From contig JADGBM010000008.1 of assembly GCA_015231515.1 (NCBI GenBank), positions 1 to 58,461 of the forward strand: a stretch of 58,461 nucleotides of DNA, given 5' to 3'. Shown one piece after another: positions 24,858-34,007 of this stretch; the first letter of the stretch is position 1, and each line of letters begins with the position of its first letter. The position numbers and the translations under genes are program-made. The notes under the pieces were generated by a model, which did not search any database, was not told the DNA's origin, and was given only the letters and a program-made list of their open reading frames with translations. This DNA is from Desulfobulbaceae bacterium (GTDB lineage: Bacteria; Desulfobacterota; Desulfobulbia; Desulfobulbales; VMSU01).

Positions 24858-26411
24858 CTACAGCAGGCTGTATTCTTCTTTTAGGCTACTGTAGACTAGG
24901 CTTGATACGTTACGAATGATGTTGCCTCGAGAAGCCATCCAATGGCCATAGTTTCTCGCCCTTTTCTGTTTTTCGATGATCCCCACAATAATATACGGAT
25001 AGCGGCGACCATCTCGGCCTTTAGGTACCAATATGCCCATATCGCCACAAAGTTTGGCTGTTGTTCCGGTTTTGTCGAAAACCAGCGTCCCCCTGGGAAG
25101 AGGCGTACCATGGTAGATGCGGTCCCTGTTGGGTAGGGCCATTAGTCGACGAATTTCTTTTCCCGATGACAGTTTTTTGTTCCAGAGCGCCGCCAGAAAC
25201 ATACCATATTCACGAGGCGCCACTTTGTTTCGGTATGTTCCGCCATTAGCGGGGATATATTCGACTATTTTTATAGATTGAAAGATGTTTGGATACTGTT
25301 TCTTGAGCGTATCTTCAACCGCTTTTGGGCCGCCGATATGACGCATCAGCCAGTTTGTCGCCTTGTTGTCACTGCGTTGAATCATGGCCTCCATTTTTTG
25401 CCGACTTTTCGGACCATATATCAATGCCCCCTCTTTCTCCTTAAGGAAAAAAGCCAGGGCCACAAATGGCTTCATCATGCTCGCCGCTTGCAAAGGTGTA
25501 TGTATGTTAATGTCTATAAGATTGCGTCCTGTGGTCAGGTCGTAGGCCAACCAGGCAGTTCGTTCATCGGATGTAATTTTATTTTTTCTGCGTAACTCCT
25601 TGATATACTTCTCTATTTTTTTCTCCAGCAAGGTGGCGGAGTCGTCGGTCTTGCCCGTAAACCTTTTTGCTGTTTTACTCGTTTTATGTTTGGGAACTGT
25701 CGGCGAAGCTTTAGTGGCTGTAAAACTTGCACGGGGAACCGGCTTGTCTTCCATATCCAGATAACTTGATTCTCCAAAAACAATTTCATTGTTTTGCGAA
25801 AGGGCAATCGATGCAGCAACTCCCTTTCGTTTCAGTAAGTTATCATGCCTATTGGCAACTCGGAGTGTCGATTGTCTATCTCCTAAGCGGCGATAGACAA
25901 GAATGTAATTATCATGGCGTGTTTTTTCGATGAACAGGTCTTTACCAACATCCTGCCCCAAATAACGATAAATCATTTCATATCGGTGCTTCAGGCTTAC
26001 AAGGTTAACCCCTAGACCATAGCTGACATTGTAGAGGTCAGAATATTGTCCGGCACCGATCGCCACCGCCGTACCCTGCATGCCAACTTTTTCTAAAATA
26101 CTGTTATGGTGCACAACAAGGCGTGCTGAGGATAAAGGAGTCCCGCTTCGATCATACACAACACCGTATCTGTTTCTTGTACGGACTATTTTCAAAGATT
26201 TGGTTACTTCCGGGCCAAGCATCGTCTCAAGCTTTTCTTTGAAGTCCAGCGCAGCATCAAGATTACTGTCCTCGAAATACACAATATCATAGCGACCAGT
26301 GCTGCTTGCCTGCGCTTTGGAGTATTGGCAGAACAGTCCCAAACTACATAGGTAAATCACCAGCACAAATTGGGCAGGCATCAGGTTAATTTTCCGAGGA
26401 CAATGTCGCAT
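24858..26411 (-). CDS. Class A beta-lactamase-like serine hydrolase with N-terminal SPOR-like repeats
   Basis: 517 residues. The N-terminus has a signal or anchor helix (FVLVIYLCSLGLFC). About residues 40-220 contain two SPOR-like repeats (YDIVYFEDSNLDAALDFKEK and RYGVVYDRSG; then NYILVYRRLGD). From about 265 comes a penicillin-recognising domain with all three motifs: S311-M-M-K314, S347-D-N349 and KTG near 447. Intact catalytic residues suggest an active periplasmic peptidoglycan or amide hydrolase. The peptidoglycan-related N-terminus argues for a cell-wall role over antibiotic resistance. It follows the aminotransferase gene by 9 bases. Confidence 0.82.
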   Translation of the reverse strand: MRHCPRKINLMPAQFVLVIYLCSLGLFCQYSKAQASSTGRYDIVYFEDSNLDAALDFKEKLETMLGPEVTKSLKIVRTRNRYGVVYDRSGTPLSSARLVVHHNSILEKVGMQGTAVAIGAGQYSDLYNVSYGLGVNLVSLKHRYEMIYRYLGQDVGKDLFIEKTRHDNYILVYRRLGDRQSTLRVANRHDNLLKRKGVAASIALSQNNEIVFGESSYLDMEDKPVPRASFTATKASPTVPKHKTSKTAKRFTGKTDDSATLLEKKIEKYIKELRRKNKITSDERTAWLAYDLTTGRNLIDINIHTPLQAASMMKPFVALAFFLKEKEGALIYGPKSRQKMEAMIQRSDNKATNWLMRHIGGPKAVEDTLKKQYPNIFQSIKIVEYIPANGGTYRNKVAPREYGMFLAALWNKKLSSGKEIRRLMALPNRDRIYHGTPLPRGTLVFDKTGTTAKLCGDMGILVPKGRDGRRYPYIIVGIIEKQKRARNYGHWMASRGNIIRNVSSLVYSSLKEEYSLL

Positions 26412-26420
26412 AAGATTAAG

Positions 26421-27728
26421 TTACATGGTGCCCAGGTAATTGCGTAACGAGTCTCTTATGCTGGTGACCGTCCATAAGAAGCGTTTATCGTCCTCTTCAA
26501 GAAGAGTCATGCGAAGCCCCTGCAACTCTGTATTAAAGGAAGACAGTGGAACAACGCAGATACCAGTGTTACCCAGAAGATAGAGTGAAAAACGCTTGTC
26601 TAGTGCCATCATTGGAGCATCGACAAGCTGTGCAATTTTATTGCTGACCAGATTGTTGGGAACTGGCAGGGTTTGATCTTCAGACAAATAGTTTGTCTGG
26701 AAAACTACCGTGAAATAAAAAGCTCCATTGCTGGGGTTGACGATGAGTCCTTCCTCACCACAAAACATTTTGTAAGCGATGTTTGCCCGTTCCTGATATT
26801 TCTGTACCCGTTCTTGCAGAAAAGATTTGTAACCGGGGTGCGCCATGAGAATTGGCAAAACTTTTTGGGGTAAAGTAGTAGAGCAAACCTCCAGCATTTT
26901 CGCATTAACAATAGAGTTGATATAGGCATCGAAGCCTGTATCTTTTTCTCTATTGTAGACCTCCATCCAACCACAGCGAGCCCCCGGCCAGGGCATTTCT
27001 TTGGACATACTTTTCAGTGCTATCCCTGGGACATCTCCAATGTATTTCCCGAGCGAACATGGGACCTGATCGTTGAAAACGATATTCTCATACACTTCAT
27101 CGACAATGACAAACAGATTATATTTACGCGCGAGAATGACAATTTCTCTGAGGATTTTTTCCGGATAGACAAAGCCTGTTGGGTTGTCCGGATTCACAAT
27201 CAAAATGGCCACTACGGAGGGGTTATAGCGTATCCTGGTTTCAATATCTGCGACATCAGGGCACCAGCCATTTTGAGGGTGCAAATAATAGCTGACCGGT
27301 AAAGCCCCAGCGTGAGCAGCCTCTCCAGATGCATACGTCATATACCCCGGACTTGGAACCAACACCCGTGCTGTTCTTTTCAAAAATCCGAAAATTTTAT
27401 TGATTGCATCCCCCAGCCCATTAAAGAAGATGATGTCGTCTGGGGAGATATACTTACCGTTGTTACGCAGGGAGATGTCAGCCCAGAATTTACGTGTCTG
27501 ATATAGTCCTTTGGTCGGGCTATACCCGTATAATTCGTCACTTTGCAGGGAATTAGAGACAATCTCTTTAAACCAGGAAGGCAAGGACAGCCCTTTGGAA
27601 ATCGGGTCACCGATATTCTCCCAGTAGATATCAAGCCCCAAGGCATTCAACTCTCTGGCCAGCTCAACAATGCTTAAGACCTCATAGTGCATTTTGTCGG
27701 CACCGATGTGCACAATGTCTTTACGCAT
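26421..27728 (-). CDS. PLP-dependent class I/II aminotransferase (paralogue 1)
   Basis: A 435-residue fold-type I aminotransferase; the amino donor is not predictable. Motifs are YGYSPTKGLYQTR, INPDNPTGFVYP region (LIVNPDNPTGF), VIVDEVYENIVF, and SMSKEMPWPGARCGW with the PLP lysine. The frame is open to 27791; ATG 27728 is chosen because MRKDIVHIGA aligns exactly with MRADIVHMGA at the start of the second copy at 44164-45468. It may be co-transcribed with the serine hydrolase 9 bases downstream. Confidence 0.85.
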   Translation of the reverse strand: MRKDIVHIGADKMHYEVLSIVELARELNALGLDIYWENIGDPISKGLSLPSWFKEIVSNSLQSDELYGYSPTKGLYQTRKFWADISLRNNGKYISPDDIIFFNGLGDAINKIFGFLKRTARVLVPSPGYMTYASGEAAHAGALPVSYYLHPQNGWCPDVADIETRIRYNPSVVAILIVNPDNPTGFVYPEKILREIVILARKYNLFVIVDEVYENIVFNDQVPCSLGKYIGDVPGIALKSMSKEMPWPGARCGWMEVYNREKDTGFDAYINSIVNAKMLEVCSTTLPQKVLPILMAHPGYKSFLQERVQKYQERANIAYKMFCGEEGLIVNPSNGAFYFTVVFQTNYLSEDQTLPVPNNLVSNKIAQLVDAPMMALDKRFSLYLLGNTGICVVPLSSFNTELQGLRMTLLEEDDKRFLWTVTSIRDSLRNYLGTM

Positions 27729-27892
27729 GACAACTAATTTCTTTGGATTTAATTTTACAGAATATAGTTTTGTGGAATAAATGTTTATCACGATAACACA
27801 AAGAGTTGATCAGTGCAATGGCACGACCATCTTGTCAGCGAAATGAACTTACAGGAACAATGGGGGGAAAGATGAAAAACTAGGTAGAATGA

Positions 27893-28417
27893 CTACGACC
27901 CGATAGGCGTGAACCCATCGTCCTCATTTTGTTTTTTCAAGGCCTTAACAAACTCTGTGAGTCCTTCTTCGAGTTGGCCGAGCGTCTCATCGGGCAAACG
28001 GAGCAAAACATCAGCAAGAACCCCTTGAGCTGGTCGAGGCGCGCCAGCTAATAGCTGGGTTCCCGTTTCAGTAAGAAACAGTTCAACAACCCTTTGATCT
28101 TGGGGATTATTCCGATCTCGGCGAACCAGTTCTTTGTTTTGGAGTTTATCTAGCATGTTACTGCAGGTTGAGGGATGGATGGATAGGATGATTGCAAGCT
28201 CAGAAACCTTTAGCCCAGGTGTTTTGAAAAGTTCCCACATCATCCAAAGCTGTGCCGAACTCAATCCACACTCTTTTTCAACCCACTTGGCGTGGGCCTG
28301 ACTTGCACGAAATATAATCCGCAAGTCTTTTAGAATTGCCTGAAAACGTTGAAACCGTGGATCATCTGAGACCATTTGATGGTCGGGCAACTTAGGGTGG
28401 TCGGGCCGTTCTGACAT
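27893..28417 (-). CDS. MarR-family transcriptional regulator
   Basis: A 174-residue winged-helix repressor type. The helix-turn-helix is at about 70-100 (LKVSELAIILSIHPSTCSNMLDKL), followed by the wing (VRRDRNNPQDQRVVELFLTETG) with the conserved DxR. MarR proteins usually dissociate from DNA on binding a small molecule or on cysteine oxidation. It lies divergent to the TonB receptor operon with palindromes in between, so it probably controls that operon and itself. Confidence 0.88.
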   Translation of the reverse strand: MSERPDHPKLPDHQMVSDDPRFQRFQAILKDLRIIFRASQAHAKWVEKECGLSSAQLWMMWELFKTPGLKVSELAIILSIHPSTCSNMLDKLQNKELVRRDRNNPQDQRVVELFLTETGTQLLAGAPRPAQGVLADVLLRLPDETLGQLEEGLTEFVKALKKQNEDDGFTPIGS

Positions 28418-28490
28418 TAAGCGATCTCTTAGGAAATTAATATTTGCACCAATAAATCATCACATACTAAGAATAACTTGAAAAATCAAG

Positions 28491-28510
28491 GAGTAGCCGA
28501 CCTGCTACTC
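28491..28510. promoter_or_regulatory. Inverted repeat, candidate MarR operator
   Basis: GAGTAGC-N6-GCTACTC, perfect 7-bp arms, in the divergent region between the MarR gene (start 28417) and the TonB receptor (start 28651). A smaller CTTGA-AAAA-TCAAG lies directly before it. Confidence 0.5.
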
Positions 28511-28600
28511 AAATAGAATTTCAGCTATATTTCTCGGCAATGCGACAATTTGCCACATTCTCAAACAGTTTCATTACTGCTATAGAATCGATTTCTAAGA

Positions 28601-28621
28601 GCCACAATGTGGCACATGCCA
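28601..28621. promoter_or_regulatory. Overlapping palindromes upstream of the TonB receptor
   Basis: GCCACA-A-TGTGGC (28601-28613) overlaps TGGCA-CA-TGCCA (28610-28621). They lie 30-50 bases before the preferred GTG start and could be a second regulator site or an mRNA structure. Confidence 0.4.
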
Positions 28622-28650
28622 ATCAGACAAAATGTAAAAAGGGGGAGTTC

Positions 28651-30687
28651 GTGAAACTAGTTCCAATACTAGCAGTTTTAGCAACTGTAAGCCCGGTCGC
28701 AGCCTCAGATATCAGTCAAGAATTAGATCAGGTGGTAGTCACCGCTTCCAGGGTGGAAGAAAAGCTGAAAGAGGCGCCGGTAACAATAAATGTTCTAGAT
28801 AAAACCGAAGTTGAAAAAATTAAATACCGGAATCCCAGTGATATTTTAACTCGAATACCCGGTATATACAGTCATGATTTTGGTGGTGATTCTGAGATTA
28901 CATCCATAAGAGTTGCAACCCATTTCACCAATCCCTACACCATCGTCCTTCTAGACGGCATCCCGGTCAGCAATTATGGCTCCGGCAGCAGCGGTCAATT
29001 TGCCGAAATTAACAGTGACAATATCTCCCGGGTTGAGGTTATCAAGGGGCCCGCATCCGCTCTTTACGGCAGTAATGCCATTGGTGGCGTAATCAATATA
29101 ATCAGTAAGGATCCCTCAGCTAAACCACAGCTTAAAGTTTGGAGTGAATACGGCAGGGGCGAGGCGTGGCGCAGCGGGATATCTGGCAGTGGCAGTGGCG
29201 AGAAGGCCAGTTTCAACATCGATTTGAACTATATTGATAATGAAGGCTGGCGAGATAACAACAACCTTGAAAAGAAATCTGCTTCAATCAAACTCCAGGT
29301 TCCTATCTCTGAGTCCCTGATGACCTTTAAAGTTGACTATCTAAAAAAAGATAATCAAAGCCCCAGCACTCTTACAAAAAGCGAATTTGAGGGAAATTGG
29401 CAGCACAGTTACCATGATCTTTCCATGTCTAAAACCGACAAAATTGCCCCGACCATATCCTATAGCTACTTTTTAGAGCAAGCTGAATTTAAGACGACAC
29501 TTTCTCTCAAGGATATCGACTCCGAGTCCCGACCAACATACGGCATTCGACTCCTCACCTTTGGAGCCAATACTGGGAAATATCAGGGCCGATATAATCA
29601 AAATGATGACAAGGCTGCCAACCTGCAGTTCCTTTACAGCCGTGAGTTCACGGCGCTGGCAAGTAAAATCGTCACTGGTCTGGATACCGAGCGCAGCAGT
29701 GTCGATTTTGTCTCCTATGACATTTATTACACCAAGGACGCGGCCCTTAACAAATACACCTCCTTTACCACAGGGAGCAAGAATAGCTCCGATGACATTA
29801 CCACCACCATGTACGCTCCATTTCTCCAGATACAAGTCACTCCCATTGACACGTTGAAATTTACTGCTGGCGGTCGTTATGATTCAGTAAAATACGACTT
29901 CGAAGATATGTTGAACAACTCCAACAATGGAGAAAAGGAGTTCGACCAGTTTAGTCCAAAACTTGGCCTTACCTATGACTTCACTGCACGCTTAAACAGT
30001 TATCTCTCGTACTCCAAAGGATTTGTTGTTCCTACCACCAGTCAACTCTTCACCTCAACTGGCGCCAATGCCAATTTAACTCCTGAAAAGGCCGACAATT
30101 ACGAATTTGGCATACGAAGCGCACTTTTCCAAAACAAACTCGGACTGGATTTTGCCATCTACTCAATGGAGATAACCGATAAAATTGTTTCATCAGGATC
30201 AGGTTGGAGTGACCCGTATATAAATGCAGGGAAAACATCACAAAGGGGTTTTGAAGCCTCTGCCGTATATGCCCCCATTGACATGGTTAAACTGACAATG
30301 GCGTATTCATATGCTCGCAACAAATACGACAACTACTCCCCGGCATCACCACAATACAATGGCAATACAGTTCCTCGCTCTCCTAAACATCATTTAAATA
30401 TTCGGCTGGCTGTACTGCCCATGGATTGCCTCGAGTTTGAACTGGAGATGGATGAGATTTCCACCCAATACCATGACGATGCCAACCTTTTTGAATATAG
30501 CCGCCCTACCCTGTTTAACTTGCGTGCCACCTATAATAGAGAGCAATGGTCGGCATGGACTCACCTTAAGAATCTGACTAATCAGACATATGCGACCTAT
30601 GTCAGTGAATCCAGCGGTGCACCAACCTTCTACTCAGGTGCTCCACTATCTCTTTTTGCTGGAATTTCCTATAAATGGGGCGAATAA
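28651..30687 (+). CDS. TonB-dependent outer-membrane receptor
   Basis: A 678-residue outer-membrane active transporter. Residues 1-20 are a signal peptide ending PVAASD. The TonB box is DQVVVTASR. The plug domain (about 40-150) has IPGIYS, VLLDGIPVSNYGSG and RVEVIKGPASALYGSNAIGGVINI. The 22-strand barrel ends in an aromatic strand, LFAGISYKWGE. It resembles BtuB/CirA-type receptors; the ligand is not predictable. The frame is open from 28540, but GGGGGAG 3 bases before GTG 28651 and the signal peptide decide the start. The next gene starts directly after its stop, making it the first gene of a nine-gene operon. Confidence 0.92.
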   Translation: MKLVPILAVLATVSPVAASDISQELDQVVVTASRVEEKLKEAPVTINVLDKTEVEKIKYRNPSDILTRIPGIYSHDFGGDSEITSIRVATHFTNPYTIVLLDGIPVSNYGSGSSGQFAEINSDNISRVEVIKGPASALYGSNAIGGVINIISKDPSAKPQLKVWSEYGRGEAWRSGISGSGSGEKASFNIDLNYIDNEGWRDNNNLEKKSASIKLQVPISESLMTFKVDYLKKDNQSPSTLTKSEFEGNWQHSYHDLSMSKTDKIAPTISYSYFLEQAEFKTTLSLKDIDSESRPTYGIRLLTFGANTGKYQGRYNQNDDKAANLQFLYSREFTALASKIVTGLDTERSSVDFVSYDIYYTKDAALNKYTSFTTGSKNSSDDITTTMYAPFLQIQVTPIDTLKFTAGGRYDSVKYDFEDMLNNSNNGEKEFDQFSPKLGLTYDFTARLNSYLSYSKGFVVPTTSQLFTSTGANANLTPEKADNYEFGIRSALFQNKLGLDFAIYSMEITDKIVSSGSGWSDPYINAGKTSQRGFEASAVYAPIDMVKLTMAYSYARNKYDNYSPASPQYNGNTVPRSPKHHLNIRLAVLPMDCLEFELEMDEISTQYHDDANLFEYSRPTLFNLRATYNREQWSAWTHLKNLTNQTYATYVSESSGAPTFYSGAPLSLFAGISYKWGE

Positions 30688-31770
30688 ATGATTCGTCCAT
30701 CTCATGAAAATAGAACCAGAGAGCAGCTAAACATCTTTCCAGTTGTCTGTGCGTCAGTCCTTGGCTTGTGTCTTATTCCATTGAATATTCATGCCACAAT
30801 TACTGATGAACTTTGGCTGAGCGTTTCTCCAGTAGAAACCTCGGCAACTACCGACCCAGCCTGCGAATTGCATGGAACGCCTCAGCCAGCTGCAAAAAAA
30901 AGCAGGGGAGGCGAAACCACCGGGAGACGACCACAAAAAGCTCAACGGTTTGAATCGGAACACCGGCCAACCCCAGTTCGGACATATTACTTAAACACCT
31001 CAGCACTTTCGCCCCAGGCTGAGGCCTACGCACTGCACCCGGATGGCTCCAGCAATCCGCTTAAGATCCAATATGGGCCACAACCAACGGTTACCTTAAA
31101 AACACCAATGGCCGATGACCGGCTCCATGGCGCCAACAATATCTACGTGATTGACAAGCAGGTCAACGATGGTGTTCTAGTAATCCAATCAGCGAAATGG
31201 CTCTCCATTCATCATAGCTGTGGCTGGGGACATGAGTATCGGAACAATGAAAGTAGAAAAAGTGCCCATGCCCTTGCTCAAGTTCCCTTAGAAATAGTCA
31301 TTAACGGCCTATGGGATGGTAATTTCCATGCAGACCTGCGCTCCGGAGATGAGCTTGAACTGCTCGTCACCTCCTCAGGGGTTCCTGTCGAAGGAGCCAA
31401 CCTTACCGTAACCACCGAAAAACAGTGGTCACTCTCAGGGCAAACCGATAAAAACGGCATTTCCAAAATTCAGTTAATTCGAGACTACTACCCAAGTGAC
31501 TGGGCAACATTTAAACGCAGCCAGCAAAGCCGTTTTACCGTAACTGCAACGTATAGCAAAAATGAGATTGGCCAGTACAATGGCCAGCCTTACCAACAGA
31601 TACGATACAGCGCCACTTTCCCATGGAAATACTCGCCTGCGGCGGCAGATTATAACTCATACGCCTTTGGTCTTGGCCTGGGCTCATTCGCCCTGGCCTT
31701 CTCTGGAATTGGAATATACAGCTATCGAGAACGGCGAAAAAAACCATATAAGGGCATCTCCCTTGGCTAA
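30688..31770 (+). CDS. Membrane-anchored periplasmic protein, DUF4198-like
   Basis: A 360-residue protein with an N-terminal signal (FPVVCASVLGLCLIPL ... HA) and one C-terminal helix (YAFGLGLGSFALAFSGIGIY) before a basic tail, so most of it lies in the periplasm. The segment GVPVEGANLTVTTEKQW ... GQTDKNGISKIQL resembles the Ig-like domain of DUF4198/NikK-type proteins found with metal transporters. The HHSCGWGHEY segment has His and Cys residues able to bind metal. It begins right after the receptor stop codon and overlaps the next gene by 8 bases. The exact role is unknown. Confidence 0.65.
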   Translation: MIRPSHENRTREQLNIFPVVCASVLGLCLIPLNIHATITDELWLSVSPVETSATTDPACELHGTPQPAAKKSRGGETTGRRPQKAQRFESEHRPTPVRTYYLNTSALSPQAEAYALHPDGSSNPLKIQYGPQPTVTLKTPMADDRLHGANNIYVIDKQVNDGVLVIQSAKWLSIHHSCGWGHEYRNNESRKSAHALAQVPLEIVINGLWDGNFHADLRSGDELELLVTSSGVPVEGANLTVTTEKQWSLSGQTDKNGISKIQLIRDYYPSDWATFKRSQQSRFTVTATYSKNEIGQYNGQPYQQIRYSATFPWKYSPAAADYNSYAFGLGLGSFALAFSGIGIYSYRERRKKPYKGISLG

Positions 31771-32746
31771 TTTTCGCAAAACTCTAAACAATGCCGACCT
31801 GAGCCGCTTCCGCTGGTATTTCCAGTTTGCCGCTTTTGGTCTCTTGGTCTATGGCGGCTATCTGGCCATCAATATCGGTGACCAACTACCCACCTTTGCC
31901 TGCATTTTTGCCGATAAAAGAGGTGGGTCATGCTATTTGATGGGCTTTCAGCACCAGATGGCAACACCTTTTGCCAGTATGTTCACCGGACGCGGTATCG
32001 GAATCTTAGTTGGCCTTGCCACTTTTTTTGGTTTTTTCATCCTTTTCAACAAGGCATGGTGTGGTTTTGTCTGCCCATTGGGCACGGTTCAGGATTGGCT
32101 GACCGGTCTTAGAAGACGTTGTTCCATACGCTACAGCACGTATTCTGAAAGGGCTTTCAAACGGCTAAGCACCATAAAATATTTTCTGCTCGCCCTCTTA
32201 ATTCTTATCCCCATGGGCATGGGAAACTCCTTTTTTGGCCTACCAAAACTCAATCACGATTTTGGCATTCCTTTTTGTATGATATGTCCAGGACGTACCG
32301 TGCTGCCACTATTCACAGGTGATTTCAGCCAACTGGCCATTGATTTCAGTTCAAAAACAAAAATGGTTTTCACATCCCTTGGCATGATAATTACCGGAAT
32401 CTTCTTTGCTGGCGCCTTTGTCAAGAAGCGCTTCTTCTGCCTGTTTTGCCCAATGAGTGCCTTTCACTTTATCTTCTCAAAGGCCAGCCTTTTACGTTTA
32501 AATAAAAATGGCGCCAAGTGCACCCGCTGCGGCAACTGTTACAGGGCTTGTGATGTCGGCATCCGGGCAATTGCCGATGATTTGACAAATAAAAATATTG
32601 TTAAGGATGATTGTATGATGTGTCTGAAATGTGTGGAGGTTTGCCCGGAAGAAGGCTGCCTTGAGGCGGCCTTTCTGGGCGTTCCAGTCTATCAATCCAC
32701 CCAGGATGGTTTTTTTAAACGCCGGGAGAAAAAACATGGAAAGTAA
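31763..32746 (+). CDS. NapH-like membrane ferredoxin (4Fe-4S) protein
   Basis: A 327-residue protein with about four membrane helices. Membrane-proximal WCGFVCPLGTVQDWL and FCLFCPMSAFHF are the CxxxCP motifs of NapH/NosR/CcoG proteins. The C-terminus has two ferredoxin motifs (CTRCGNCYRACDVG and CMMCLKCVEVCPEEGC). Such proteins pass electrons from quinols to soluble or periplasmic partners. The frame opens much earlier, but homology starts near NADLSRFRWYFQF. TTG 31763, overlapping the previous stop by 8 bases, is the preferred start. Its position before a reductase suggests it is the electron donor. Confidence 0.85.
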   Translation: MANFRKTLNNADLSRFRWYFQFAAFGLLVYGGYLAINIGDQLPTFACIFADKRGGSCYLMGFQHQMATPFASMFTGRGIGILVGLATFFGFFILFNKAWCGFVCPLGTVQDWLTGLRRRCSIRYSTYSERAFKRLSTIKYFLLALLILIPMGMGNSFFGLPKLNHDFGIPFCMICPGRTVLPLFTGDFSQLAIDFSSKTKMVFTSLGMIITGIFFAGAFVKKRFFCLFCPMSAFHFIFSKASLLRLNKNGAKCTRCGNCYRACDVGIRAIADDLTNKNIVKDDCMMCLKCVEVCPEEGCLEAAFLGVPVYQSTQDGFFKRREKKHGK

Positions 32747-34007
32747 CCGCTTTGCCCGGATGCAAAAAACCACCGGATTGCACCTGGCCATGGAGACACA
32801 GGAATGCATGCGCCGCATAACTGAATTTCCAGACAACCCTTTGGCGATGGATTATTTTTATGAGCTTTTTAAAAACACCTATTCTGAAAACCATGTTCCG
32901 GAAACTGGCCTTCCTTTAATTGGCACCATGTGTGTTCAAGTCCCGGAGGAGTTGATTATTGCCGCCGGGGCCAGGCCCATACGATTATGCAGCGGAGCAT
33001 ATGCCTACGATCAGGTGGGCGCCGATTTCATGCCGACAAAATCATGCCCCTTAATTAAAGCGACTGCCGGCATGCTGCACGTAAATCAGAGCATCTGGGG
33101 AGATGCCCTAAAGACTGTGGTCATCCCAACGACCTGTGACCAAAAGAAGAAATCGGCTGAACTGCTTGCTTCACTTGGCTACAGAGTTTACCCCCTGGAA
33201 ATGCCCAGTAGCAAAGAGAGTGATGCCTCACGATTTTACTGGCAGGAGTCGGTTAAACAGTTCACTCTGGACCTTCAACAAATTACCGGCACAAAAATCA
33301 CGACGAAAAAAATCAAAGAGGCAATTGCCAAAACGAGCCATGCTGCCAGTTTATTCAGAAGACTGTATGAATTAAGAAAGGCCGCTCCAGCCTTGATTTT
33401 AGGTAAAGATATTTTTTTAGTTACCAATGCTTATTTTTTTGATGATCTTGAGCGCTGGCAAAAAGCGACATCGACATTGATCTCTGAGCTCGAAGTGCGT
33501 CAAAAAAATGGATTCAGGGCCGCAACCAAACAAGCGCCGCGCATCTTGTTCACCGGTTCCCCGCCAATTTTTCCAAATCTTAAAGTTCCTTTGTTAGTCG
33601 AGCAGGCTGGGGCCATAATTGTTGCCGACGAGGTTTGTTCATCCAACCGCATACTTTATGATACGGTTTCGTACGATGAAGACAACCTTAATGATATCAT
33701 CCCAGCCTTGGCTGATCGTTACCTGAAACCGTGCACCTGCCCTTGCCTGACAAACAATACCGACAGGCTCCGAAAATTGAGCGACATGTCTGACTCCTAT
33801 GATGTTGACGGCGTTGTCTATCAATCCTTTTCCGGCTGTATTCCTTACGAAATGGAACAGCGCCAAGTAAACGAGGCCATGACCAAAGACGCTGTCCCAG
33901 TACTGTATTTGGAGACCGATTATAGCCCGGAGGATGTCGGCCAACTCTCCACTAGAATTGAGGCCTTCATTGAATCAATCAAAGCCCGAAAGAGAAAAAA
34001 ACGATGA
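32736..34007 (+). CDS. Double-cubane cluster-type ATP-dependent reductase (HgdB/YjiM family)
   Basis: A 423-residue protein of the 2-hydroxyacyl-CoA dehydratase D-component family. It has GTMCVQVPEELIIAAGARP (C66), RLC (C85), SCPLIKATAG (C104), PTTCDQKKKSAELL (C134), C301, the CTCPC cluster (333-337) and SGC (C368). The TTCDxKKK motif and the lack of a second dehydratase subunit gene point to the single-subunit double-cubane proteins, which hold an [8Fe-9S] cluster and reduce small molecules, rather than to a true dehydratase. GGGAG 7 bases before ATG 32736 decides the start; it overlaps the membrane ferredoxin gene. The substrate is unknown. Confidence 0.8.
   Translation: MESNRFARMQKTTGLHLAMETQECMRRITEFPDNPLAMDYFYELFKNTYSENHVPETGLPLIGTMCVQVPEELIIAAGARPIRLCSGAYAYDQVGADFMPTKSCPLIKATAGMLHVNQSIWGDALKTVVIPTTCDQKKKSAELLASLGYRVYPLEMPSSKESDASRFYWQESVKQFTLDLQQITGTKITTKKIKEAIAKTSHAASLFRRLYELRKAAPALILGKDIFLVTNAYFFDDLERWQKATSTLISELEVRQKNGFRAATKQAPRILFTGSPPIFPNLKVPLLVEQAGAIIVADEVCSSNRILYDTVSYDEDNLNDIIPALADRYLKPCTCPCLTNNTDRLRKLSDMSDSYDVDGVVYQSFSGCIPYEMEQRQVNEAMTKDAVPVLYLETDYSPEDVGQLSTRIEAFIESIKARKRKKR

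Noticed and set aside
28486-28512. Resemblance to a B12-box of a cobalamin riboswitch (GACCTGC) upstream of the TonB receptor
   Set aside because: Only about 70 bases lie between it and the MarR start, too short for the rest of the riboswitch, and the match is limited to a few bases. The perfect 7-bp inverted repeat explains it better.
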